Source: Collinsella sp. AF20-14LB
GTDB taxonomy: Bacteria; Actinomycetota; Coriobacteriia; Coriobacteriales; Coriobacteriaceae
DNA length: 64,000 nucleotides
Direction of reading: 5' to 3'
Assembly: GCF_003459505.1 (NCBI RefSeq)
Contig: NZ_QRWD01000010.1
Location: forward strand, 1 to 64,000
The first letter of the stretch is position 1. The number at the start of each line of letters is the position of its first letter. Below, in pieces: positions 8,929-17,199 of the stretch. The notes under the pieces are model-generated. The model was not told where the DNA came from and searched no databases. It saw only the letters and a program-made list of their open reading frames with translations. Position numbers and translations under genes: made by a program.

Positions 8929-9612
8929 ATGGCTTTTGAGCCTGCTCAACATAGCTTTATCACGCTCGAGGGCGTCGACGGTGCCGGCAAGTCCACGCAG
9001 GCGCGCCTGCTTGCCCGCGCGCTCGAGCTCGCTGGCCACCAGGTTGTGAGCCTGCGCGAACCGGGCGGCACCGCCATCAGCGAAAAGATCCGCGCCCTGC
9101 TGCTCGACCCTGCCAACACGACGATGGGCGATACCTGCGAGCTGTTGCTCTACGAGGCTGCGCGTGCCCAGCTGGTGCACGAGGTCATCGCGCCCGCCCT
9201 CGCTGCCGGCAAGGTGGTCCTGTGCGATCGCTTCTACGATTCCACGACCTGCTACCAGGCATTTGCCGATGGGCTCGACCGCCAGATGGTGCGCGACGCC
9301 AACAACCTGGCCGTCGCGGGAACGCAGCCGGCGCTCACACTCGTCTACCACATCACGCCCGAGCAGGCGGCGCTGCGCATGGCAGCCCGTGGCGCGGCAG
9401 ATCGCATGGAGGCTAAGGGCATGGCATTCCAGGAGCGTGTCTACGAGGGGTTTTGCGCAATTGCTGCCGAGGAGCCAGACCGCGTAAAGCTCATCGACGC
9501 CACTACGACCGTCGAGGAAGTCTTCGAGAAGACGGTCGAGCAGGTTCGCGCGTACGGTCTCGACATTCCGCAGGAAGCCGTCGCCGCCGCGCTTGCCAAG
9601 GAGGCCGAGTAA
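8929..9612 (+). CDS. tmk: Thymidylate kinase
   Basis: A 227-residue dTMP kinase making dTDP for DNA synthesis. The P-loop is GVDGAGKST (15-23), followed by LREPGGTAISEKIR, the DR(F/Y) motif in CDRFYDST, and a lid region. Full length. It heads a tmk-holB-ricT run: holB starts two bases after its stop. This gene order, with ricT, is common in Gram-positive bacteria. Confidence 0.95.
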   Translation: MAFEPAQHSFITLEGVDGAGKSTQARLLARALELAGHQVVSLREPGGTAISEKIRALLLDPANTTMGDTCELLLYEAARAQLVHEVIAPALAAGKVVLCDRFYDSTTCYQAFADGLDRQMVRDANNLAVAGTQPALTLVYHITPEQAALRMAARGAADRMEAKGMAFQERVYEGFCAIAAEEPDRVKLIDATTTVEEVFEKTVEQVRAYGLDIPQEAVAAALAKEAE

Positions 9613-9613
9613 C

Positions 9614-10741
9614 ATGGCCCCTGCTCAGGCAAGCCTGCTGACCAAGCTCGACACCCAAGAGCGCGTGCGTGACTTTTTGACCAATGCCGTCGCTAGCGGT
9701 CGCGCATCGCACGCCTACCTGTTTTTGGGCGCTCCCGGCGCGGGCAAGCTCGACGCCGCGTGGGCGCTCGCCCAAGCCTTCCTGTGCGAGCAGGATGGCT
9801 GCGGCTCATGCGATAGCTGCGTGCGCGTCGCCCGCCATACGCACCCCGACGTGCACTATTACACGCCCGAGAGCGCCACGGGTTACCTCATTGCCCAGAC
9901 CCGCGAGCTGCTCGATGACGTGCCTCTGGCGCCCATTCGCGCCAAGGCCAAGGTCTACATCATCGACCGTGCCGAGCAGCTGCGCGCTAACACCGCCAAC
10001 GCACTGCTCAAAACACTCGAGGAGCCGCCCGATGGCGTTATGTTTATCTTGCTGGGCACCTCGGCAGACGTGATGTTGCCCACCATCGTGAGCCGCTGCC
10101 AGTGCGTGCCGTTTCGGCTGGTATCGCCCGCCGTCGCCGCGCAGGCCGTGAGCCGCGCCACCGGTCAGGACCCTGCGCGTTGCCGCATGGCGGTCGCCGT
10201 GGCGGGAAGCCCCACACGCGGCATCGAGTTTCTTAAGAGCGCCGAGCGCCAGGACGCCCGTCGTCAGATGGTCCGTGCCATCGACTCACTCATTGCCGCC
10301 GACGAGGCCGACGTGCTCAGTCGCGCCAAGTCGCTCATCGTCGCCGTCAAGGCGCCGCTTGCCGAGGTCAAGTCCACGCAGGAAAAGGTACTCGAGCAAA
10401 ACGCCGACTACCTGTCGCGTGGAGCATTGAAGCAGCTTGAGGACCGCAACAAGCGCGAACTCAACGCGCGCGAGCGTTCGGGTATCATGGAAGCGCTGGC
10501 GAGCGCGCGGACGCTCATGCGCGACGTGCTGCTGACACTTCAGGACGAGGCAGCCGACGTGGTGAACGAGGACGTGCGCGACACGATCGGTCGGCTTGCC
10601 GCCGCGACCAATGTTGCGGGTGCCACCCAGGCGCTCGAGGCGGTCGCGACCGCCGAGCGCAACATCGCCAGAAACGTTACTCCCCAGCTGGCCATCGAGG
10701 TCATGCTGTTCGATATCAGGAAGGCACTGAAATGCCGTTAG
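9614..10741 (+). CDS. holB: DNA polymerase III delta' subunit
   Basis: A 375-residue clamp-loader subunit. It has a Walker-type GAPGAGK loop (39-45), the zinc module Cys58, Cys63, Cys66, Cys69, KVYIIDRAEQL, LLKTLEEPP and the SRC sensor motif (VSRCQCV). The ATG at 9614 follows tmk directly and removes seven out-of-context residues from a longer frame. It overlaps the next gene by ten bases, indicating translational coupling with ricT. Confidence 0.92.
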   Translation: MAPAQASLLTKLDTQERVRDFLTNAVASGRASHAYLFLGAPGAGKLDAAWALAQAFLCEQDGCGSCDSCVRVARHTHPDVHYYTPESATGYLIAQTRELLDDVPLAPIRAKAKVYIIDRAEQLRANTANALLKTLEEPPDGVMFILLGTSADVMLPTIVSRCQCVPFRLVSPAVAAQAVSRATGQDPARCRMAVAVAGSPTRGIEFLKSAERQDARRQMVRAIDSLIAADEADVLSRAKSLIVAVKAPLAEVKSTQEKVLEQNADYLSRGALKQLEDRNKRELNARERSGIMEALASARTLMRDVLLTLQDEAADVVNEDVRDTIGRLAAATNVAGATQALEAVATAERNIARNVTPQLAIEVMLFDIRKALKCR

Positions 10742-12432
10742 TCGTACCCGTTAAGTTTACCTACGCCTCGCGCGACCTGTGGTTTGACCCGCAGGACCTG
10801 GATATCCTCGAGGCCGATTATGCCATTTGCTCCACCGAGCGCGGAACCGAGATCGGCTTGGTTACGGCCGATCCCTTCGAGGTGCCGCAAGACGAGATCG
10901 GTCAGCCGCTCAAGCCCGTACTGCGCGTGGCGAGCGACATTGACCTGCAGCTTGCCGACGATCTTGCCATCCAGGGCGACGAGGCCATGGTCGATTTCCG
11001 CCGTCTGGTCAAAGAACTCGACCTCGAGATGAAGCCGGTCGGCGTCGAGTACCTGTTTGGCGGCGAGAAGGCCGTGTTCTACTTTGCGGCCGAGGAGCGC
11101 GTCGATTTTCGCCAGCTCGTCAAGGATCTGTCCTCGACGCTGCACATTCGCGTCGACATGCGCCAGATCGGCGTGCGCGACGAGACTCGCCTGGTGGGCG
11201 GCTATGCCCAGTGCGGCCAGGAGCTCTGTTGCACGCGCTTTGGCGGACAGTTTGAGCCCGTCTCGATCCGCATGGCAAAAGAGCAGGACCTGCCGCTCAA
11301 TTCCTCCAAGATCAGCGGCGTTTGCGGCCGCCTGATGTGCTGCCTGCGCTATGAGTTCGAAGCGTACAAGGACTTTAAGAGCCGTGCGCCCAAAAAGAAG
11401 ACGCTCATCGATACGCCGCTCGGCAAGGCGCGTATTCAGGAATATGATACGCCGCGTGAGCAGCTGGTGCTGCGCCTGGAGAACGGCAAGGTCTTTAAGG
11501 TCAACCTGGCCGATATGACCTGCTCGGAGGGCTGCAAAAAGAAGGCCGCCGAGCAGGGCTGCAACTGCCGCCCCGACTGCGTGACGCGCGACGTGCTCGA
11601 GCGCATCGAGTCGCCCGAGATGCGCCTGGCGCTCATGGAGCTCGACCGCGAGAACGGCGTCGACGTGGGCGATGGCCTGTCGAGCGCCGACCGTCTGGCC
11701 GGTACGTCGATGCCCAAGCGCCGTCGTCGCGATGCCGATTCCGATGCTCGCGCCGGTCAGGGGCAGGGCGAGGGCCGTGGCCGCGGAAAGGGCCGTGGCA
11801 ATGCCGCAACGCCTGAGGCCGAGGAGGCCGCCGGTGGCCGTCGTCGTCGCAAGCGCGCGGGCTCGGGCGATGCTGCCGAGGCTGCAGCCGCGGGCAAGAA
11901 CGCCTCTCGCGAGCGCGAGGTTCAGCAACCCCAGCAGCAGAATCGCGGCGGTGGCATGAACCCCACACGTCGCCGCCGCCGTCATCTGTCGAGCGAGGAG
12001 CGCGAGGACGCCTTCCGCGCCGCAGCTGCTCGCGAGGCTGGTGCCGCTTCCAAGGGCGCCTCGGCCTCCGATGCGTCTGCCGACAAGGGCGGCAAGTCAC
12101 GTGGCGAGGATGAGCGCGCGCCGCGTCCGCGCCGTCGCCATTCCTCGGGCGCGCAGCAGAAGCCTTCAGTGCCCTCCGTGGCCGATCAGGTCTCGGATGG
12201 CGAGGTCAAGGTCACGCGCCGTCGTCCCGGAGATGGCGGGGGAGCGGCTGCTAAGGCTTCGCGTGGCGCCGCTCGCGACGAGCGCGAGCCGCGCGAGGAT
12301 CGCGGTGGCGAGGGCTCGGCCGACCAGGGCCAAAAGCGCCGTCGCCGTCGCCGTTCCCGCAAGCCGCGCCAGGATGGTGGCGAGGGCTCGACCCCGTCTT
12401 CGTCTGCACCACAACCGCCCGCCGGCGAATAA
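10732..12432 (+). CDS. ricT: PSP1-domain protein RicT (YaaT) with long basic disordered tail
   Basis: A 566-residue protein. The first ~290 residues are a PSP1/RicT domain with the cysteine-rich core that binds iron-sulfur clusters in the RicAFT complex: GQELCCTRFGG, GVCGRLMCCLRYE and, later, CSEGCKKKAAEQGCNCRPDC. RicT homologues promote RNA processing with RNase Y in Bacillus. The remaining ~270 residues are a low-complexity tail of RRRR, Ala, Gly and acidic blocks, far beyond the usual ~280-residue length; it looks like an RNA-binding or condensate-type tail. The start lies within the holB stop region. Confidence 0.86.
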   Translation: MPLVVPVKFTYASRDLWFDPQDLDILEADYAICSTERGTEIGLVTADPFEVPQDEIGQPLKPVLRVASDIDLQLADDLAIQGDEAMVDFRRLVKELDLEMKPVGVEYLFGGEKAVFYFAAEERVDFRQLVKDLSSTLHIRVDMRQIGVRDETRLVGGYAQCGQELCCTRFGGQFEPVSIRMAKEQDLPLNSSKISGVCGRLMCCLRYEFEAYKDFKSRAPKKKTLIDTPLGKARIQEYDTPREQLVLRLENGKVFKVNLADMTCSEGCKKKAAEQGCNCRPDCVTRDVLERIESPEMRLALMELDRENGVDVGDGLSSADRLAGTSMPKRRRRDADSDARAGQGQGEGRGRGKGRGNAATPEAEEAAGGRRRRKRAGSGDAAEAAAAGKNASREREVQQPQQQNRGGGMNPTRRRRRHLSSEEREDAFRAAAAREAGAASKGASASDASADKGGKSRGEDERAPRPRRRHSSGAQQKPSVPSVADQVSDGEVKVTRRRPGDGGGAAAKASRGAARDEREPREDRGGEGSADQGQKRRRRRRSRKPRQDGGEGSTPSSSAPQPPAGE

Positions 12433-12497
12433 CGCCCGCGAGCGGATTTTGCTCGCCTTGCCCCGAGCGCATCGGGGTATCATAGCGCTGAATCAAC

Positions 12498-12529
12498 AAC
12501 CCTCCCTGCGACCGAACGTAGGGAGGGTT
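12498..12529 (+). promoter_or_regulatory. Hairpin sequestering the comF ribosome site
   Basis: AACCCTCCCT (12498-12507) pairs perfectly with AGGGAGGGTT (12520-12529), and GCG/CGT can extend the stem. GGAGGG in the 3' arm is the only Shine-Dalgarno for the TTG at 12535. There is no good U-tract, so RBS occlusion is more likely than termination. Two smaller hairpins precede it (12437-12456, 12461-12477). Confidence 0.6.
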
Positions 12530-12534
12530 GTGTC

Positions 12535-13341
12535 TTGAAGAGCCATCTGAACATATTGAGCCGTCTGCAAGGTGCCGGCATCCTACCGTTTGCGGACGAA
12601 TCGCTATCGTTTGCCGAGCAGGCGGCGCACGAGGCGCTTGAGGCGTTGTCGCCAACACGATGTGCCGGCTGCGAGCGCGCCGGTACGCTTATTTGCCAAG
12701 ACTGCCTGGCTGCGCTCACGCTCATCGACCCACGTCATAGCTGTACCCGATGCGGCGCCCCGTTTGGGGATTTGCTGTGCACTGAGTGTTCGGTCGAGGG
12801 CACGTCCTCGGCAATGGCGGAGGCGCTCGACCGCTGCCTGGCGTGCTCCGTCTATGCGCATCCGCTGCCGCGCATCATTAAAGCGTACAAGGACGCGGGC
12901 GAGCGACGCCTGGCGCCGTATCTGGCGGAGCTGCTCTACGACACCGCCCTGCATGCCCAGGTCGTAGCGCCCGATCGCTTAGGAGGTGTGCTGTCCGGTG
13001 CGGATGCGGTGGTGTTTGTGCCTGCGACGGCGGCAGCGTTTCGGCGGCGTGGCTTTGATCATATGGAGGCCATTGCGCGCCCATTTTGCGAGCTGTCGGG
13101 CGTTCCCCTGCTCGATGCCCTCGTCAAGTACGGGCATGGCGACCAGCGCGAACTCGGTCGTGAGGAGCGTCGCGAGCGTGCCCAAGGCATGTACGAGACG
13201 ATTGAGGACGTGCGCGGCCGCCGTCTACTGCTTATCGATGACGTTATCACCACGGGCGCGACCATGGCAGCGGCCTCGGCGGAGCTCAAGCGTGCCGGCG
13301 CTGCGGCAGTCGATGGCCTTGCTATCGCACGTGTTTGGTAG
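12535..13341 (+). CDS. comF: ComF-family phosphoribosyltransferase-like protein
   Basis: A 268-residue double-zinc-ribbon plus PRTase-fold protein: Cys43/46, Cys54/57, Cys70/73, Cys82/85, then the PRPP-loop motif LLLIDDVITTGAT near residues 231-243. ComF proteins support DNA uptake in competent bacteria, though many genomes keep the gene with unknown role. TTG is chosen because the zinc ligands need a start this far upstream and no ATG or GTG fits. Its ribosome site is buried in a hairpin. The next gene begins 11 bases after the stop. Confidence 0.84.
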   Translation: MKSHLNILSRLQGAGILPFADESLSFAEQAAHEALEALSPTRCAGCERAGTLICQDCLAALTLIDPRHSCTRCGAPFGDLLCTECSVEGTSSAMAEALDRCLACSVYAHPLPRIIKAYKDAGERRLAPYLAELLYDTALHAQVVAPDRLGGVLSGADAVVFVPATAAAFRRRGFDHMEAIARPFCELSGVPLLDALVKYGHGDQRELGREERRERAQGMYETIEDVRGRRLLLIDDVITTGATMAAASAELKRAGAAAVDGLAIARVW

Positions 13342-13351
13342 GGGCGGTTTT

Positions 13352-14461
13352 GTGGCAGTGAAGATTGAGCGGCGCAACGAGCCGACAGGCGAACAGCTAG
13401 CGGCTTCCGTAATCCTAACAGGCGCTTCAGCGCTGCGCATGATGCGCGCCGAGCGCCGGCAGATGGGCCATATCAGCTGGAAGGACCTTAATCCCGATGA
13501 AGAGCGCCGTGTGCTGCGCACGTCGTCGCCCTCGACCGAGGATATCTATCTTCCTGACTTGGTGCGAATTGGAGCCAAAAGTGGCGAGGTGCAGGAAGAT
13601 CTGTGCTTGTTGGTGGGATCTGCGGCGCAGCGCCGCCGCATGCCCGGCGTAGGCTGGTCCGTGTGTTCCGGGTTGCCCGCCGGCTCGATTCTAGAGGTGG
13701 AACCGGGGGTGTACAGCCTATCTCCCGAGGCCCTTTGTGTTGCCGTTGCGCGTGAGGTCGGCTGCATCCAGGCGTTTGCCCTGGCCCAGGAGCTGTGCTC
13801 TAAGATTTCACTGAGCGACCGCGGGAAGTATCTGCCTCCCTACACCTCGCCTGTTACGAATAAACTTGCAAAGGACAAGGACCAGCCAGCAGACGTGGGC
13901 TACTTTGAAGTCGAGCCGGTGCTGATGCCCGATCGTCTGGCAGATTACCTTGCGGCATGCAAGGGGAATGTGGCCAAACAGCTGCTGCGTCTGTGTCCCT
14001 ATCTTTCGGAAAACCTGCTCTCGCCCATGGAGTGCATCATGCTCGCCCTGTTTTCGCTTCCGTTTTCCTATGGCGGGTTTGCCTGCGGACCTTTTAAGAC
14101 CGACTACAAGATCGAGTTCGATGACCGTGCGCAGGCAATCTCGGGGATGCCCCATGCAGTTTGCGATGCATATCAGGAGGCAGCCCGGTTTGACCTGGAA
14201 TACAACGGTGAGCTGGGCCATTCCTCTCGAAGGGGACGTATCCATGATGAAAAGCGCAACACGGGCTTGATTACTATGGGAATCGAGGTCGCGACGGTCA
14301 ACAACGAAATGCTCTGTGACATGGAAGCGATGGAAGCGCTCGCATGGCGCATATACCAACGCATGGGCAAGCGGTACCAAAACCGCGTGGAGGCTCGTCG
14401 GAAGAAGCAAGACGCGCTGCTGAATACGCTCCGAGCATGTTTTGGGCTTAAGCCAGCATAG
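13352..14461 (+). CDS. Predicted DUF559/Vsr-like nuclease-fold protein
   Basis: A 369-residue protein, GTG start with GGGGCGG upstream; a second GTG six bases on is possible. The C-terminal third has a pattern like the DUF559/Vsr branch of the PD-(D/E)xK superfamily: FDLEYNGELGHSSRRGRIHD, then EKRNTGLITMGIEV. The middle (LLVGSAAQRRRMPGVGW, VEPGVYSLSPEAL) matches the layout of actinobacterial DUF559 proteins, in which an AbiEi-like part precedes the nuclease fold. Catalysis is not proved: residues are inferred by pattern only. It lies right after comF and right before an inverted-repeat element, so a mobile or defence-linked origin is possible. Confidence 0.6.
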   Translation: MAVKIERRNEPTGEQLAASVILTGASALRMMRAERRQMGHISWKDLNPDEERRVLRTSSPSTEDIYLPDLVRIGAKSGEVQEDLCLLVGSAAQRRRMPGVGWSVCSGLPAGSILEVEPGVYSLSPEALCVAVAREVGCIQAFALAQELCSKISLSDRGKYLPPYTSPVTNKLAKDKDQPADVGYFEVEPVLMPDRLADYLAACKGNVAKQLLRLCPYLSENLLSPMECIMLALFSLPFSYGGFACGPFKTDYKIEFDDRAQAISGMPHAVCDAYQEAARFDLEYNGELGHSSRRGRIHDEKRNTGLITMGIEVATVNNEMLCDMEAMEALAWRIYQRMGKRYQNRVEARRKKQDALLNTLRACFGLKPA

Positions 14462-14496
14462 ATGTTGGTTTTGAGAGGGGGTCTGTTTATAGGTGC

Positions 14497-14713
14497 TGTG
14501 CAAAAAGTGGCAAAAATGAGTACTGATACAAAATTAGTAACAGCAAAATCTGATATTTGCGGATCGAGAAACGGTAAAAATCGCGAAGATAATAAACAAA
14601 TGTGGGAAATCAAGGCGCTAAGCAGGGCTAAATGAGCTCGAAACCGGCTCACGAGGTGGAAAATCGCTGCTACTAAATTGGTAACAGTACTCATATTTGC
14701 CGTTTTTTGCACA
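14497..14713. mobile_element. MITE-like inverted-repeat element, family A
   Basis: The left arm (14497-14545) and right arm (14668-14713) are imperfect reverse complements over about 46 bases, sharing GGCAAA-ATGAGTACTG and TTAGTA cores. They enclose about 120 bases with no reading frame. The right arm and flank match 87-153. The structure is that of a non-autonomous element or very long hairpin. No target-site duplication was established. Confidence 0.65.
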
Positions 14714-14832
14714 CGGCCCCTAAAACGGGCGTCTCGAGGCTCCCCATAGGGGGCGACGAGCTCAATCTGGCCACGTGCAGCCCGTCCTGACCTGCGAAAT
14801 CTGTACTCGCGATGCGAATGACGCCCCTAACC

Positions 14833-14861
14833 TTAAACTTTAGCTTGAACTTAGCTATAAT
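14833..14861 (+). promoter_or_regulatory. Strong sigma-70-type promoter
   Basis: TTAAAC (14833-14838), a 17-base spacer and a perfect TATAAT (14856-14861). Transcription would begin near 14868, some 340 bases upstream of the lipoprotein start. Confidence 0.65.
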
Positions 14862-14867
14862 GCGCTA

Positions 14868-15210
14868 CGTTCCTACCAGGCTGTGGTTGCGGACGGACGA
14901 AATGCCCGTCCTAGTCCAAGACAGACGCGGTCAAAGGGATCCACGTAAGCGACCGCGTGCGCGCGGCGCAATCATGGCGCGTCCTAGATGTAAGCCGCAC
15001 CGTCCGTTCTACTTTCTTTGGGGCAATACCGCCTCGCGGGCGAGCGGGCCAGTCGTGAAGGTGGCTGCGGCCTCCCGAGCAAACGCCCCGGTGCGCAAGT
15101 GTGGGGTCAAATACCAGGTCAGCTGGTGGGAACAACCTGATATTCCGCGCAACGCACGGATCGTATACGACACAGAAGGCAGGGTAGTGGACATGGTGAG
15201 GGGCAGCTTG
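14868..15210 (+). other. Long structured leader of unknown type
   Basis: About 340 bases between the promoter and the lipoprotein start. It contains several possible hairpins (GGACGG/CCGTCC near 14893, GACCGCG/CGCGGTC, ACCAG/CTGGT and AATA-CAGGT/ACCTG-TATT near 15110-15155). A frame open to 14812 crosses it but has no ribosome site and no family resemblance. I could not match it to tmRNA, RNase P, SRP RNA or a T-box with confidence. Confidence 0.35.
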
Positions 15211-16218
15211 ATGCACGCGGCTCGGTTAGGTGCTGGGACCGCAGCGGTCATTGCCGTTTTGGGCCTGAGCGGATGCGCGTTCAACCCGCTGTCTACGTTC
15301 ACGACTCCCACGATCGACCAGATCGAGTACGAGACCGTCACGCCGGCGGTGTCGGACGATGCCCTGGTCACTCCCGGAACCCTGACGGTCGCCCTCGATA
15401 CTTCCGATGCGCCGCAGGCAATGCAGGGCGCCGACGGCGAGCTTACGGGGTATGCAGTCGATGCTGCCCGCGCCCTCGCAAGCCGCATGGGCCTTAAGGT
15501 CGCCTTTGTCGATGCGTCCTCGGCAGGTTCCGCGCTCGGCGACAAAAAGGCTGATATCTTTATCGGCGAGATCAACTCCACGGACGGGGACGTTAGCTCG
15601 CTCGGCACCTGCCTGTACGATGCCGCTTCCGTGTTCGGTAAAACCAGCGATGGTGGGTCGCTAAGCGTTTCCACCGATACCCTTAACACGTCTACTCTGG
15701 GTGTCCAGATGTCCTCGGCCTCGCAGGAGGCGCTTGCTAAGCAGAGCATCACCGCCAACCAAAAGACCTACTCCAACATCAACGAGTGCTTTGAGGCGCT
15801 CGAGTCCGGCGAGGTCGACTATGTAATCTGCGACTCCACGGCCGGCGGCTACCTTGCACGCCTGATGAGCGAGGTCTCCTATGCCGGTTCGCTCGAGGCG
15901 CCCTCGACGCTTGGTGTTGCGGGCCTCTCGTCCAATGACGAACTGTGCCGTGCCGTGAGCGATGCCCTCGACGGTATTACGGCCGACGGCACGCTCGAGG
16001 CGGTCCACTCTGTCTGGTATGGCAGGATGCCCTACGACCTCACCACTAAGACGGTTTCGGGCGCTAACGTGCAGCCGGGTGACTCTGAGTCCAGTGAGAC
16101 CACGTCTTCCGGCAGCGAGTCCTCCGATTCCAACAATGAGACCGCATCCTCCGAGGACAAATCGTCCAGCCAGGAAGGCACCATCACCGACGACGACATT
16201 AACAAACTTAATAGCTAG
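15211..16218 (+). CDS. Amino-acid-type ABC transporter substrate-binding lipoprotein
   Basis: A 335-residue protein with a lipoprotein signal peptide whose lipobox is LSGC, then a bacterial extracellular solute-binding family 3 domain: GTLTVALDTSDAPQAM, GYAVDAARALASRMGLKVAFVD and a late ALDGITADGTLEAVHSVWYG. The C-terminal ~50 residues are a Ser/Glu/Asp-rich tail. ATG 15211 is chosen because GAGGGG precedes it and it gives a compact signal peptide; ATG 15193 is an alternative. No permease or ATPase genes adjoin, so it is an orphan binding protein that may serve a transporter encoded elsewhere. Ligand class is inferred. Confidence 0.8.
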   Translation: MHAARLGAGTAAVIAVLGLSGCAFNPLSTFTTPTIDQIEYETVTPAVSDDALVTPGTLTVALDTSDAPQAMQGADGELTGYAVDAARALASRMGLKVAFVDASSAGSALGDKKADIFIGEINSTDGDVSSLGTCLYDAASVFGKTSDGGSLSVSTDTLNTSTLGVQMSSASQEALAKQSITANQKTYSNINECFEALESGEVDYVICDSTAGGYLARLMSEVSYAGSLEAPSTLGVAGLSSNDELCRAVSDALDGITADGTLEAVHSVWYGRMPYDLTTKTVSGANVQPGDSESSETTSSGSESSDSNNETASSEDKSSSQEGTITDDDINKLNS

Positions 16219-16284
16219 TTATTGCTAGGGGTGGTGTCTCCTATACGTTGGAAAGGACGCCTCTTCACGGTTTCAACACGCACT

Positions 16285-16318
16285 GCCGGGCTTCCCCAAT
16301 AGGGGAGCCCGGCTTTTT
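16285..16318 (+). terminator. Terminator after the lipoprotein gene
   Basis: GCCGGGCT-CCCC pairs with GGGGAGCCCGGC (one bulged T) and is followed by TTTTT. Confidence 0.88.
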
Positions 16319-16535
16319 CATCCCTATAAAACCAGCAGGTCAAAGCCAATTTTCGGGACCAAATACAAAGCTGTCGGCTCCCTTCTATAGCGCACTTTGC
16401 CACGGAAAAGTGCGAGACTTCGGTATGCGGTATCAAGCAATCGTTATTCGGGTCTTTAGGAATCCGCGTGATTAAATGCACGGCAATGGGTACATAGCCA
16501 GTACAGTAAGTCCCCGAGGCAGATTGGAGCCACGT
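16319..16535. other. Intergenic region upstream of hpf
   Basis: Together with the terminator this gap exceeds 300 bases. I see no gene or clear repeat. It is more AT-rich than its surroundings and presumably holds the hpf promoter, but no convincing -35/-10 pair stands out. Confidence 0.3.
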
Positions 16536-17120
16536 ATGGATATCAAGGTTTCTGGACGCAAGACGACGGTAACCGATGCTCTGCGTGCGCATGTGGATGA
16601 GAAGATCGGCGAGGCGCTCAAGGTTTTCGATATCGAGCCCATGACGGTCGACGTTGTACTTCGCTATGAGAAGAACCCCTCGAACCCCAACCCGGCAATC
16701 GTCGAGGTTACGGTTCGCGCCCGCGGTTCGGTGATTCGCGTTGCCGAGCACGGTGCAGATATGTACGCCGCCATCGACCTCTCCGCCGATAAGGTCACCC
16801 GCCAGCTGCGTAAGTTCAAGACCAAGGTCGTGGACAACCGCCAGGGCGGTGCCAGCGCCGCGGATGTCGCGCCGGTCGAGCGCGTCGAGGATCTGGCCGA
16901 CCTGCTGCTGCCCGAGGAGGAGGACGACCTGCTCGTCCGCGAGAAGGTTATCGACGTCACCCCGATGACTGAGGAGCAGGCGCTGGTGCAGACCGATCTG
17001 CTGGGCCACGACTTCTACGTGTTCGAGAACGCGACGACCGGTCTCATCAATGTGGTGTATCACCGTAAGAATGGTGGATATGGCATCATCAAGCCCCGCA
17101 TCGAAACACTTGACGAGTAA
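16536..17120 (+). CDS. hpf: Long-form ribosome hibernation promoting factor
   Basis: A 194-residue long HPF (YvyD/RaiA type) that binds the 30S subunit and, through its C-terminal domain, joins ribosomes into 100S dimers in stationary phase. The N-domain MDIKVSGRKTTVTDALRAHV covers ~100 residues; a charged linker leads to the dimerisation domain, with TEEQALVQTDLLGHDFYVFE and VVYHRKNGGYGII. ATG 16536 has GGAG upstream; an earlier ATG would add a non-conserved leader. It is followed by a strong terminator, so it is monocistronic. Confidence 0.93.
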   Translation: MDIKVSGRKTTVTDALRAHVDEKIGEALKVFDIEPMTVDVVLRYEKNPSNPNPAIVEVTVRARGSVIRVAEHGADMYAAIDLSADKVTRQLRKFKTKVVDNRQGGASAADVAPVERVEDLADLLLPEEEDDLLVREKVIDVTPMTEEQALVQTDLLGHDFYVFENATTGLINVVYHRKNGGYGIIKPRIETLDE

Positions 17121-17149
17121 AATACGTTAACTTGCATGAGTTAACGGTT

Positions 17150-17181
17150 GGCGGCCATCCCATGCGGGTGGCCGCCTTTTT
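17150..17181 (+). terminator. Terminator after hpf
   Basis: GGCGGCCA-CCC pairs with GGGTGGCCGCC around ATGC and is followed by five T residues. Confidence 0.88.
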
Positions 17182-17199
17182 ACGTAAGGAGTCGCTTTG

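Noticed and set aside
14868..15190. 6S RNA, T-box or SRP RNA in the leader
   Set aside because: Short resemblances (GCGGGCCAGTC, AAGGTGGCTGCGG) were not backed by the full consensus or fold of any family.
14812..15192. N-terminal extension of the binding lipoprotein
   Set aside because: The extension would bury the signal peptide and has no ribosome site; the strong promoter at 14833-14861 lies inside it.
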